A stretch of 10,655 bases of DNA from Hydrogenovibrio sp. UBA654 (GCA_002299585.1 DBOE01000068.1:1-10655), one strand, 5' to 3'; counted from the stretch's first letter, positions 1 through 6,454 are shown. A program made the numbers and translations. The notes: generated from the letters alone by a model not told the origin.

Positions 1-180
1 AGAAGCTGGGACTAAACATTTATGTATATCCATGAAGCCATAAAATAAACTGCGTAGAACCCACCCTCTAAATTACTTAGTTATTGCTATAACATATTTT
101 TATTTGAGATTATGGGAAAATTACAGTTAATAATCTTTAGGCATGAAAAAAAGGTTCGCTACCCCTATTCTAGCTTGCAT
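1..180. other. Non-coding stretch, no gene recognised
   Basis: I see no credible gene here. All frames are closed by stops within short distances on both strands; the longest pieces, such as a short open stretch from base 2 to 43, show no family signature. The sequence is AT-rich and could hold the eroded end of a gene lying to the left, but nothing identifies it. A GGTTCG near 154-159 resembles a tRNA T-arm only by chance, since no matching stems surround it. Together with the transposase remnant that follows, this looks like decayed intergenic DNA. Confidence 0.5.
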
Positions 181-182
181 AA

Positions 183-439
183 GGAGTCTCTGATCAAGCC
201 CCAAAAAAAGTAGATAGTAGAGGTTATTAAATAATTATTTTAGGAAATACAATGAAACAAGTTAGTTTTGGAAGTTTAGTTTATGAACATAAAAAATTTA
301 TCACAAAAAAAGCAAAGCCGCAAAAACTCAAGCGTTAGAGCAAGAGTGAAGCATTGTTTTAGGATAATTAAATGTCAATTCGGCTATAAGAAAGTACGTT
401 ATGGAGGCACTGAATAAGTAGGACTTCTGTTTGGTCATT
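183..439 (+). mobile_element. Possible MITE-like IS5 derivative, ends uncertain
   Basis: This is a proposed extent for the element around the dead transposase. The left end at 183-201 reads GGAGTCTCTGATCAAGCCC, which has the general look of terminal repeats of IS5-family elements (GGA...CAAG.CC). The candidate right end at 421-439 begins GGACTT, which would mirror the inner part of the left end, but only 7 of 19 ungapped positions match. Both ends are flanked by TAA (180-182 and 440-442), compatible with the 3-bp TNA duplications made by some IS5 groups. TAA is common in such AT-rich DNA, so this is weak support. An internally deleted copy of about 257 bp would be MITE-like. The boundaries are inference. 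Confidence 0.3.
252..417 (+). pseudogene. IS5-family transposase remnant (internally deleted, frameshifted)
   Basis: Two pieces of one transposase lie almost end to end. Bases 252-338 start with ATG and read MKQVSFGSLVYEHKK, which resembles the N-terminus of IS5-family DDE transposases, then hit a stop. In a different frame, 331-414 read SVRARVKHCFRIIKCQFGYK followed by KVRYGGTE and a stop. This is the conserved C-terminal block of the same family, usually of the form RAKVEHxFRVIKxQFGYxKVRYRGL. The roughly 230 central residues are missing, so the catalytic Asp residues are gone. The expected catalytic Glu in VEH is Lys (codon AAG at 349-351), a one-base change from GAG. Reading past the stop in the same frame gives LLFGHLIKL up to a stop at 463-465, which vaguely matches the usual LFALSNL tail. 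The gene is certainly dead. The family call rests on remembered motifs, with the C-terminal block the stronger half. Confidence 0.78.
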
Positions 440-485
440 TAATCAAATTGTGCGTGAGCTCATAATTGTTAACCACCTATTTAGC

Positions 486-515
486 TTGATGATTTACATT
501 GTAAGATAGTATACT
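486..515 (+). promoter_or_regulatory. Candidate sigma70 promoter for recG
   Basis: TTGATG (486-491) and TATACT (510-515) are separated by 18 bases and match the -35 and -10 consensus at 4 of 6 and 5 of 6 positions. Transcription would begin near 522, giving a leader of about 45 nt before the recG ATG. The promoter lies just downstream of the IS remnant, so recG expression appears independent of it. AT-rich DNA yields many such matches, hence moderate confidence. Confidence 0.4.
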
Positions 516-567
516 GGTTTGTTCAAATTTAGCCTAATCGCCATTATAGAAAAAAGAGAATGTATTC

Positions 568-2637
568 ATGTTAGTCGAACAAAAATTAACTTCTTTAAAA
601 GGTGTCGGCGACAAACTAGTTGCTAAATTAAATAAGTTATCTATTTTTTGTGTGCAAGATTTATTATTTCATTTGCCTTTGCGTTATCAAGATAAGACTA
701 AATTAACCCCAATTAATAATTTATTTGCAAATCAAGAAGCTTTAGTTGAGGGTGAAATAATTAGCCAGCATCTTACCCAAAGCCGTAATCCTAGTTTAGT
801 GGTTAAATTAGTTGGTTCTGACGGGGCATCATTAAGCTGTCGGTTTTTTCATTTCCATCATAGCCAAGCCCAGCAATTTAAACGCGGTATGTGGTTAAGA
901 GCTTATGGAGAAGTATCTTTACGAGCTAATGGTCTAGAAATAGTACACCCAAGTTACCAAATATTTAATGCAAATACCCCCCCCCTTTTGGCACAAACTC
1001 TGGCTCCAGTTTACCCGATAACTGAAGGGCTTGGTCAAGCTACTTTACTTAAATTAATTAAACAGACCCTTGCCTTACTTAAACAATATCCTTTAGCAGA
1101 AGCCCTAGACAATAATTTATTACAAGAGCTAAATTTACCACTAATAAACGATGCTTTACTTACTCTGCATGAACCACAACCAAGTGATGATTTACTAGCA
1201 ATAAAACAATTTATCCACCGTGGCCAACAAAGATTAATTTTTGAAGAGTTATTGACTTCACAACTTAGCTTGCAAATTAGAAGAGCGATTGAAAAAGAAT
1301 TTACCGCACCCGCTTTTCCAACCAGCAATACCACCAGCAGACTAATAAAATCTTTATCTTTTAAGTTAACAACTGCTCAGCAAAGGGTTTGGTTAGAGAT
1401 TAACGAGGATATTCAACAACCCCACCCTATGCAAAGATTAGTACAGGGTGATGTTGGTTCTGGTAAAACTGTTATTGCTGCTCTTGCTGCGGTGCAAGTA
1501 GCTGAAGCAGGGTTTCAAGTAGCCATTATGGCTCCCACAGAGATTCTAGCAGAACAACACCTAAATCAGTTTATGGAATGGCTAGAGCCATTAAGCATCC
1601 CCATAGCTTGGTTAAATGGACGCATGAAAGTGGCTGAAAAACGCAGCATGCTTACTAAAATTGCTGAGGGTTCTGCCAAGGTCATTATAGGTACTCATGC
1701 TTTATTTCAAGATGCTGTAACTTTTCACAACTTAGGGCTGATAATTATTGATGAACAACATAGATTCGGGGTACATCAACGGCTATCATTACATGATAAA
1801 GGCAAAACCAATGATTTACACCCACACCAACTTATTATGACGGCCACTCCCATTCCTCGAACTCTAGCTATGAGTGCTTATGGTGATTTGGATTTATCAA
1901 TAATAGATGAGCTACCACCAGGCAGGCAACCAGTTGAAACTGCGGTACTAAGTAATGAAAAACGTGCTAGCGTTATGAAAAATCTAATCAAACAATGTCA
2001 GCAAGGTGTGCAAGCCTATTGGGTTTGCCCATTAATTGAAGAGTCAGAACTTATTATTGCCCAAGCAGCAGAAGTTACTGCCCAAGAATTTATCGATAAT
2101 TCAAATCTACGAGTAGGCTTAATTCATGGGCGACTAAAAGCTAAAGAAAAAACAGCAATAATGCAATCTTTTAAACGACATGAACTAGATTTATTAGTTG
2201 CCACCACTGTAATCGAAGTCGGGGTAAATGTGCCTAATGCTAGCCTAATGATTATCGAAAATGCAGAACGCTTAGGTCTTGCTCAACTACACCAGCTCCG
2301 TGGGAGGGTTGGACGAGGAGAAAAACAAAGTTATTGTGTATTAATCTATCAACCACCTCTTAGCCAAACTAGCTCTAAACGCTTGCATATTATGCGTCAA
2401 ACTACCGATGGTTTTAAAATAGCTGAAGAAGATTTAAAAATCCGCGGGGCAGGTGAAATATTAGGAACCAAACAAACAGGCAGCTTACAATTTAGAATAG
2501 CAGACTTAAACAGGGATGCCTTATTAATTCCTAAGGCAAAAGACTGGGCAGAAAAAATAGCTAAACAACATCCTCAAACTATAACCCTACTAGAGCAACG
2601 ATGGATTGGTAATAAAAGTGACTACAAACAAGCGTAA
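568..2637 (+). CDS. recG: ATP-dependent DNA helicase RecG
   Basis: RecG is a cytoplasmic superfamily 2 helicase that remodels stalled replication forks, Holliday junctions and R-loops. At 689 residues it is close to the E. coli length (693). The N-terminus has the helix-hairpin-helix-like KGVGDKL and the LPLRYQD block (36-42), followed by the OB-fold wedge domain. Helicase motifs follow in order: Walker A GDVGSGKT (294-301), DEQH box (395-398), MTATPIPRT (from 424) and QLRGRVGRG (576-584). The C-terminal region has the RIRGAGE-like KIRGAGEILGTKQ segment and the IADLNRD motif of the translocation domain. The start is supported by a purine-rich AAGAGA ending 8 nt upstream of the ATG. The frame is intact, but codons 137-140 contain a run of nine C. 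The 3' end overlaps the next gene, ubiC, indicating co-transcription. In E. coli recG follows spoT and trmH, so the neighbourhood differs here. Confidence 0.97.
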   Translation: MLVEQKLTSLKGVGDKLVAKLNKLSIFCVQDLLFHLPLRYQDKTKLTPINNLFANQEALVEGEIISQHLTQSRNPSLVVKLVGSDGASLSCRFFHFHHSQAQQFKRGMWLRAYGEVSLRANGLEIVHPSYQIFNANTPPLLAQTLAPVYPITEGLGQATLLKLIKQTLALLKQYPLAEALDNNLLQELNLPLINDALLTLHEPQPSDDLLAIKQFIHRGQQRLIFEELLTSQLSLQIRRAIEKEFTAPAFPTSNTTSRLIKSLSFKLTTAQQRVWLEINEDIQQPHPMQRLVQGDVGSGKTVIAALAAVQVAEAGFQVAIMAPTEILAEQHLNQFMEWLEPLSIPIAWLNGRMKVAEKRSMLTKIAEGSAKVIIGTHALFQDAVTFHNLGLIIIDEQHRFGVHQRLSLHDKGKTNDLHPHQLIMTATPIPRTLAMSAYGDLDLSIIDELPPGRQPVETAVLSNEKRASVMKNLIKQCQQGVQAYWVCPLIEESELIIAQAAEVTAQEFIDNSNLRVGLIHGRLKAKEKTAIMQSFKRHELDLLVATTVIEVGVNVPNASLMIIENAERLGLAQLHQLRGRVGRGEKQSYCVLIYQPPLSQTSSKRLHIMRQTTDGFKIAEEDLKIRGAGEILGTKQTGSLQFRIADLNRDALLIPKAKDWAEKIAKQHPQTITLLEQRWIGNKSDYKQA
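977..985 (+). repeat. C9 homopolymer inside recG
   Basis: Nine consecutive C residues encode Thr-Pro-Pro and the first base of Leu (codons 137-140), between the wedge domain and the helicase core. In the given sequence the frame is open. A gain or loss of one base would truncate RecG at about residue 140. Such tracts are prone to replication slippage and to sequencing error. Confidence 0.9.
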
Positions 2638-3148
2638 AGATATTTACCTAACTCAATGGAAACCTGCATCACTATGGCAAAGATTAAAAATTAGCCATCA
2701 AGAAAAACATTGGTTACTAGAAGAAAAGTCTCTAACCGCAAAATTTAAAAAACAATGTCCTAACTTAACCGTTGAGATACTATCAGAAAAATGGCAAGCT
2801 CCTCTTAGCTACGAAAAGCAACAACTAGGCTTAAAAGACAATCAACACGCTTGGACTAGGTGCATAGTATTAAAATGTGGGCAACAAAATATTTTATATG
2901 CAAGAACCGTAATCCCAAATTTAACTAGTGGTAATACTTGGTTTGCGATAAAAAAACTAGGAAATAAACCCCTTGGAGAAGTGTTATTTAACCTAAAAAA
3001 CATAACTAGATCACCGTTTAAAATTTTAAAACGAAACTACCCTTGGCAATATTTAGAACAAAACACAATAGCGGCTGCCCGCTACTCATTATTTAAACAA
3101 GATAATCAGCCATTACTATTAACAGAGGTATTTCTACTAAAGATCTGA
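2618..3148 (+). CDS. ubiC: Chorismate pyruvate-lyase (4-hydroxybenzoate synthase)
   Basis: UbiC removes pyruvate from chorismate to give 4-hydroxybenzoate, the first committed step of ubiquinone synthesis, in the cytoplasm. Using the GTG at 2618 the protein has 176 residues (E. coli 165). Family landmarks are all present: the WTRC segment with Arg81 (equivalent to the E. coli active-site Arg in WLRE), ARTVIP with Arg96, LGNKPLGEVLF with Leu119, and near the C-terminus LLLTEVFL with Glu170, the catalytic-site acid. No ATG is available at the start. GTG at 2618 overlaps the recG end by 20 bases; a TTG at 2606 in the same frame would add four residues and cannot be excluded. Neither has a textbook Shine-Dalgarno, so translational coupling to recG is likely. 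The product feeds UbiA, encoded on the opposite strand at 5331-6185. Confidence 0.92.
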   Translation: MTTNKRKDIYLTQWKPASLWQRLKISHQEKHWLLEEKSLTAKFKKQCPNLTVEILSEKWQAPLSYEKQQLGLKDNQHAWTRCIVLKCGQQNILYARTVIPNLTSGNTWFAIKKLGNKPLGEVLFNLKNITRSPFKILKRNYPWQYLEQNTIAAARYSLFKQDNQPLLLTEVFLLKI

Positions 3149-3160
3149 GCAACTAACATG

Positions 3161-3182
3161 TATAATGTGGGGATTATATAAT
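3161..3182 (+). promoter_or_regulatory. Possible -10 elements upstream of the 168-aa gene
   Basis: A perfect TATAAT lies at 3161-3166, directly preceded by TG, and a second at 3177-3182. No good -35 match is found 16-18 bases upstream of either. The first would start transcription near 3173 and leave a leader of about 26 nt. The gene may instead be read from the recG-ubiC transcript, since only 50 bases separate it from ubiC and no terminator is visible. Confidence 0.3.
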
Positions 3183-3198
3183 ATAAAGTTTTAATAAT

Positions 3199-3705
3199 AT
3201 GTCAGATGCTATTAAACAATTACATGCAAGCTACAGTGCCCTTGAAGATCGTATTTTATTTACTATTGAAACAGAACAAAATACCCAAATATTAACTTGG
3301 ATTACCCGAAAGTACCTTAAAATGTTATTACCAATACTACAAGGGCAACATCCCATAACTGGTAAGTCAATTATAGATATAAATGCACAACTAGCAAAAT
3401 CAACAAATCATAACGAAGAATTTTCTGAAACCTTAGCTAAAAAAATTAATTTTGCTGAGCATTTTGAACACCCAATAGGTAAGGATCCAATTTTACTAAC
3501 TAAAATATCTTTTAAACATTTTAAAACTGATCGACCACTTTTTCTGCTTGAGCCTGAAATAGGCATAGGAATTATGTTTGATTATAATGGTAAGCTTCTT
3601 AACACTTTAACCATATTATTTTCTCAAGCAATGCTCAAGGCTGATTGGGATTTTGAAAATTCATTCTTAACTCAAGTAACTACTAGCCAAGATTTGTTGC
3701 AATAG
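3199..3705 (+). CDS. Conserved hypothetical protein (168 aa)
   Basis: I do not recognise a named function. The 168-residue product has no signal peptide and no membrane segment, so it is probably cytoplasmic. Its N-terminal block, SALEDRILFTIETEQ followed by LTWITRKYLKMLLPIL, recalls an uncharacterised proteobacterial family with a 'DRLLLR...WLTRR' opening; that resemblance is from memory. A second ordered block lies at the C-terminus: LLTKISFKHF, then LLEPEIGIGIMFDYNG and SQAMLKADWDF. The middle (about residues 55-95) is polar and probably loop or helix. The ATG at 3199 has only a weak AAAG about 10 nt upstream. It sits 50 bases after ubiC, in the same direction, and may share its transcript. 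No catalytic motif is visible. Confidence 0.75.
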   Translation: MSDAIKQLHASYSALEDRILFTIETEQNTQILTWITRKYLKMLLPILQGQHPITGKSIIDINAQLAKSTNHNEEFSETLAKKINFAEHFEHPIGKDPILLTKISFKHFKTDRPLFLLEPEIGIGIMFDYNGKLLNTLTILFSQAMLKADWDFENSFLTQVTTSQDLLQ

Positions 3706-3768
3706 TCTTTCTATTACGATCTCTCTCCATAATATAACCATTTAATTGAATTAATCTTTATTATAAAC

Positions 3769-3806
3769 CCATAAAAATATTAAGCTATAAAAATAAATTT
3801 TTATGG
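3769..3806. repeat. AT-rich inverted repeat upstream of porin
   Basis: CCATAAAAAT (3769-3778) and ATTTTTATGG (3797-3806) form a perfect 10-bp inverted repeat with an 18-base spacer. A second copy of ATAAAAAT (3787-3794) pairs with the same right arm across 2 bases, giving an alternative hairpin. The repeat lies 64 bases after the 168-aa gene and 95 bases before the porin ATG. It could be an operator or a weak hairpin; it lacks the GC-rich stem and T-run of an intrinsic terminator. Confidence 0.6.
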
Positions 3807-3817
3807 AATAAAATTAT

Positions 3818-3878
3818 TTGGCAAGAAAATGATTGTTCTAGTAATGATTGTTCTAGGGTTATGGTCATAATCTATAAA
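3818..3878 (+). promoter_or_regulatory. Candidate porin promoter region
   Basis: TTGGCA (3818-3823, 5 of 6 to the -35 consensus) is followed after 16 bases by AGTAAT (3840-3845). Downstream, CATAAT (3866-3871) and TATAAA (3873-3878) are alternative -10 boxes; TTGTTC (3848-3853) would be 19 bases before the latter. No choice can be made from sequence alone. Whichever is used, the 14-bp tandem repeat overlaps or abuts the -35 to -10 region. Confidence 0.28.
3828..3856. repeat. Perfect 14-bp tandem direct repeat
   Basis: AATGATTGTTCTAG occurs at 3828-3841 and again at 3843-3856, with one base between, so the period is 15. The copies are identical. They lie 45-73 bases before the porin start codon, within the likely promoter. 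This may be a paired regulator-binding site or a recent slippage duplication. Confidence 0.9.
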
Positions 3879-3900
3879 AACAAAAGTTAGAGAGAATAAT

Positions 3901-5223
3901 ATGCTACATACTAAGAGTATTTTCAATATAAAAAAAACAATAATAAAACAACTGCTACCTATAGCTATTATATTAACAATTTCCAGCACCTCTGTGCAAG
4001 CAGCAAACTGGTTAATGTTACAGGGTACCGAATCAAAAAAACAAGGTCCTGGTGAAAGCTTATGGGGGTTTATCCAAGTTGATTACCAACAAACGGATGA
4101 TACTAAGCTAGGTGCTGGACCCCATAATGGCAAACATGCCGCATTTAACCAAATGATTCCTGAATTAATTACCTCCGAAGGTTTCAATATTAAACGGGCC
4201 CGTATTGGAATCCGTGGCAATAACTTACAGATTGACGATAAAATAAATTATTTTTTACTAACTGAATTCGGTAATAACGGCATTACTACTGGTCAAAAAG
4301 CTTCTAGAGGTCAGCTTACTGATGCCAGCATCACCTTTAATCATATTCCGGGTGTTCGTGTTAGAACAGGGCTATTTAAGACCCCTGGCTCAGAAGAATC
4401 AATGCAAGCTATTGGTATAATATATTATGTTAATTTTTCTAATGTAACTAACCGTTTATTATTGGAGCGCTCCTATGATAATGTAACAGGAAATACTAAT
4501 AGAAATAGCCCTATTAGTGCTTTTCGAGATATAGGAGTACAACTATTTGATAGTTTTAATTTAGGTGGTTGGGATACGAGTTATGCGGCAATGTATGGCA
4601 ATGGTCATGGTATCACGATGGATAATGATAAACACAAGGATCTATACCTCTACCTATCAACCGAAAAACTATTAGGTAAATCTGGCCCTAGAAGACATGG
4701 TTTAAAATTCTATGTTTGGAACCAAAGTGGCAAGCGTACTTTAATAGATGTTGGAATAAAAAATCGCGAGCGTTCAGGTTTAGGAACTACCTTTTGGAAT
4801 GGTAATTTCCGTCTTGGAGCAGAATACATACAAGCAGACGGTATGATTTTTGGGGGAACTACAGGGGCTGGACTTCCATCTGATGGGGCAACCTTCTCTA
4901 TGCAAGCAGATCAAAAGGCTGAAGGTTACTATCTGGATCTTGGTTATCGCGTAATACCAAGTTTAGAGCTAAATTTACGTTATGATTATTTAGACAGTGG
5001 AACTAAAACTAATACTGTATCAAATACTGGTGCAGATAATCGACGAGAGTTCACAACAACAACACTAGGCATGCAATATTTTATCAATAAGAAAACTACT
5101 CTAATTGCTAACTACGAATTTCGTGATATTAAAGCACCTAATGTCCCCTCTAGTGCACCAGCACATACAATTGTTAAAGCAATTGATGACCGGATTGCTT
5201 TACAGGTTCGGGTAATGTTTTAA
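3901..5223 (+). CDS. Outer-membrane porin, phosphate-selective O/P-like
   Basis: This is a predicted 440-residue outer-membrane beta-barrel for passive uptake of small solutes, probably anions. Residues 1-34 form a signal peptide: a basic start with several Lys, a hydrophobic core (LLPIAIILTI) and a Ser-rich cleavage region ending VQA before ANW. The mature part shows alternating aromatic and polar strands and features typical of the OprP/OprO-like family: WGFIQVDYQ at the first strand, FNIKRARIGIRG, LTDASITFNHIPG and VRTGLFKTPGSEE. The last residue is Phe in the strand IALQVRVMF, as the Bam assembly machinery requires. An AGAGAG ribosome-binding site lies just before the ATG. The gene stands alone between its own repeat-rich upstream region and a strong terminator, so it is probably monocistronic. 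The actual substrate cannot be read from the sequence; phosphate selectivity is only the family label. Confidence 0.78.
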   Translation: MLHTKSIFNIKKTIIKQLLPIAIILTISSTSVQAANWLMLQGTESKKQGPGESLWGFIQVDYQQTDDTKLGAGPHNGKHAAFNQMIPELITSEGFNIKRARIGIRGNNLQIDDKINYFLLTEFGNNGITTGQKASRGQLTDASITFNHIPGVRVRTGLFKTPGSEESMQAIGIIYYVNFSNVTNRLLLERSYDNVTGNTNRNSPISAFRDIGVQLFDSFNLGGWDTSYAAMYGNGHGITMDNDKHKDLYLYLSTEKLLGKSGPRRHGLKFYVWNQSGKRTLIDVGIKNRERSGLGTTFWNGNFRLGAEYIQADGMIFGGTTGAGLPSDGATFSMQADQKAEGYYLDLGYRVIPSLELNLRYDYLDSGTKTNTVSNTGADNRREFTTTTLGMQYFINKKTTLIANYEFRDIKAPNVPSSAPAHTIVKAIDDRIALQVRVMF

Positions 5224-5235
5224 ATATAAGATTTT

Positions 5236-5266
5236 ACTCGCTAAAATATTTTTAGCGAGTTTTTTT
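5236..5266 (+). terminator. Intrinsic terminator after the porin
   Basis: ACTCGCTAAAA (5236-5246) and TTTTAGCGAGT (5250-5260) form a perfect 11-bp stem with a 3-base loop, followed by T6 (5261-5266). It starts 13 bases after the porin stop codon. On the minus strand there is no comparable U-run, so it serves the porin rather than the convergent ubiA. Confidence 0.93.
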
Positions 5267-5330
5267 AAAACTATCACTCCCGAATCCCTGTTTAGGAATC
5301 TTCGAATAACTAAATAAAATCCCGAGGGAC

Positions 5331-6185
5331 TTAGCCAATAGTTTTATCTGTCACCACAGCTAACCAAACAATAAAAAAAGCCCAATGATTGCTCAAAAAT
5401 ACTTTAAACGCCAACTTATCATTTCGTTTTGATAGTAAATATTGATGGTAAATAAAGAGTAATAAAACTAGCCCAATACTTCCATAATAAATATTTGTTA
5501 AGTTAAACAACTCCCCAATCCAAACTAAAAGAACAAGCATTAATATTTGAAACAAACCAATAATTTGATTAACATATTTGCCAAATAAAATAGCGGTTGA
5601 CTTAACCCCGATCTTTAAGTCATCTTGTTTATCGCCTATTGCATAAGCAGTATCATAGATTAATGCCCAGACCATTACTAATGCATAAATCACCCAAGCA
5701 GCATTCGGAACAGTTTCATTAATGGCTACAAAGCTCATTGGAATTGCCCAAGCAAAAGCGGCTCCCAAAAAAACTTGTGGCCAATAGGTATAGCGTTTCA
5801 TGAAAGGGTATAAACCTGCTAACAATACTGCCCCTAAAGACCAAATAACTGTTGTAAAATTTAGAGTCAATACTAGAAAAAAAGCACTTAGACATAAAAT
5901 TATAAAAAAAATAAGTGCCGATTTACTAGAAATTAAGCCAACTACCAGAGGCCGCTTACAGGTTCTTGCTACGAGACCATCAAAATTTCGATCGGCATAA
6001 TCATTAATCACACAACCAGCAGAACGCATTATCACAGCACCCAACACAAATACAACTAATAGATGCCAGCCTGGAAAACCATCTGCTGCCAACCATAAGG
6101 CAAATAAAGTTGGCCACAAAACAAGATAAACCCCCACAGGCTTATCCAATCTTGTTAAATAAATATAAGCCTTAAAGTTGTTCAT
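5331..6185 (-). CDS. ubiA: 4-hydroxybenzoate polyprenyltransferase UbiA
   Basis: UbiA is an integral inner-membrane enzyme that attaches the polyprenyl tail to 4-hydroxybenzoate, the step after UbiC. The protein has 284 residues (E. coli 290). It begins with RLDKPVGVYLVLWPTLFALW, typical of the family. The first Asp-rich, Mg-prenyl diphosphate site is NDYADRNFDG (61-70, N-D-x-x-D-x-x-x-D), and the second is YDTAYAIGDKQDD (177-189). The rest is a series of about eight hydrophobic helices. After the first motif the family usually has RPLPSG or similar; here it is RPLVVG (78-83), a small deviation outside the metal ligands. The ATG at 6185 has AAAGAG just upstream and overlaps the end of the preceding 91-aa gene by 14 bases, so the two are probably translationally coupled. 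No convincing terminator is seen after it. Confidence 0.96.
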   Translation of the reverse strand: MNNFKAYIYLTRLDKPVGVYLVLWPTLFALWLAADGFPGWHLLVVFVLGAVIMRSAGCVINDYADRNFDGLVARTCKRPLVVGLISSKSALIFFIILCLSAFFLVLTLNFTTVIWSLGAVLLAGLYPFMKRYTYWPQVFLGAAFAWAIPMSFVAINETVPNAAWVIYALVMVWALIYDTAYAIGDKQDDLKIGVKSTAILFGKYVNQIIGLFQILMLVLLVWIGELFNLTNIYYGSIGLVLLLFIYHQYLLSKRNDKLAFKVFLSNHWAFFIVWLAVVTDKTIG

Positions 6186-6447
6186 TAAACTCTTTTAATA
6201 GAGAGGTTAGTTCTTCTTTTGCTATCACATTCAATTCAATATGAGATTCTTGGGTACTCATATTTTCTGAATAATGTAGCCAGCTTTCGGCTTGTTTACC
6301 ATCTATTTCTTTGGTTAGGTAAATAATATATGCCCAACCAATAAAATTGCTTTGACCACCTTCTTGTGAGGCAACATTCCAACCTTTGGTAACTAAAAAA
6401 TCCTTAAAAGGCTCTACATTATGTGGTTCAATCTGCAAATAAATCAT
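6172..6447 (-). CDS. Hypothetical protein (91 aa) between glmU and ubiA
   Basis: I do not recognise this small soluble protein. It opens MIYLQIEPHNVEPFKDFL, contains a Gly/Trp-rich stretch (TKGWN, SNFIGWAYIIYL, ESWLHYS) and ends in a charged helix (KEELTSLLKEFNEQL). There is no signal peptide or membrane helix. The alternation of short strands with an amphipathic C-terminal helix might suit a small alpha-beta fold, but that is only impression. The ATG at 6447 is preferred over the in-frame TTG at 6450, because AGGA lies 7 nt before it. It overlaps ubiA by 14 bases and follows glmU by 70 bases across a G7/C7 hairpin, so it is likely in an operon with ubiA. Good start signals and tight coupling favour a real gene. 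Confidence 0.7.
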   Translation of the reverse strand: MIYLQIEPHNVEPFKDFLVTKGWNVASQEGGQSNFIGWAYIIYLTKEIDGKQAESWLHYSENMSTQESHIELNVIAKEELTSLLKEFNEQL

Positions 6448-6454
6448 CAATATT

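Noticed and set aside
154..180. GGTTCG suggesting a tRNA T-arm
   Set aside because: No T-stem, acceptor stem or anticodon arm can be formed with the surrounding bases.
1035..1334. Minus-strand open frame of 99 codons inside recG
   Set aside because: It lies wholly antisense to a well-supported recG, has no recognisable motif and no ribosome-binding site of note; Cys/Ser-rich composition is typical of a shadow frame.
3801..3989. Minus-strand hydrophobic frame of 62 codons over the porin start
   Set aside because: Its hydrophobic look comes from the reverse of the AT-rich signal-peptide and promoter DNA. It overlaps the porin start and has no independent support.
5281..5330. Possible terminator for ubiA (TCCCGAGGGA palindrome and nearby GAATCC/GGAATC)
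   Set aside because: The palindrome has a 4-bp stem with a 2-base loop, and the other pairing is broken after 3 bp. Neither has a convincing U-run on the minus strand.
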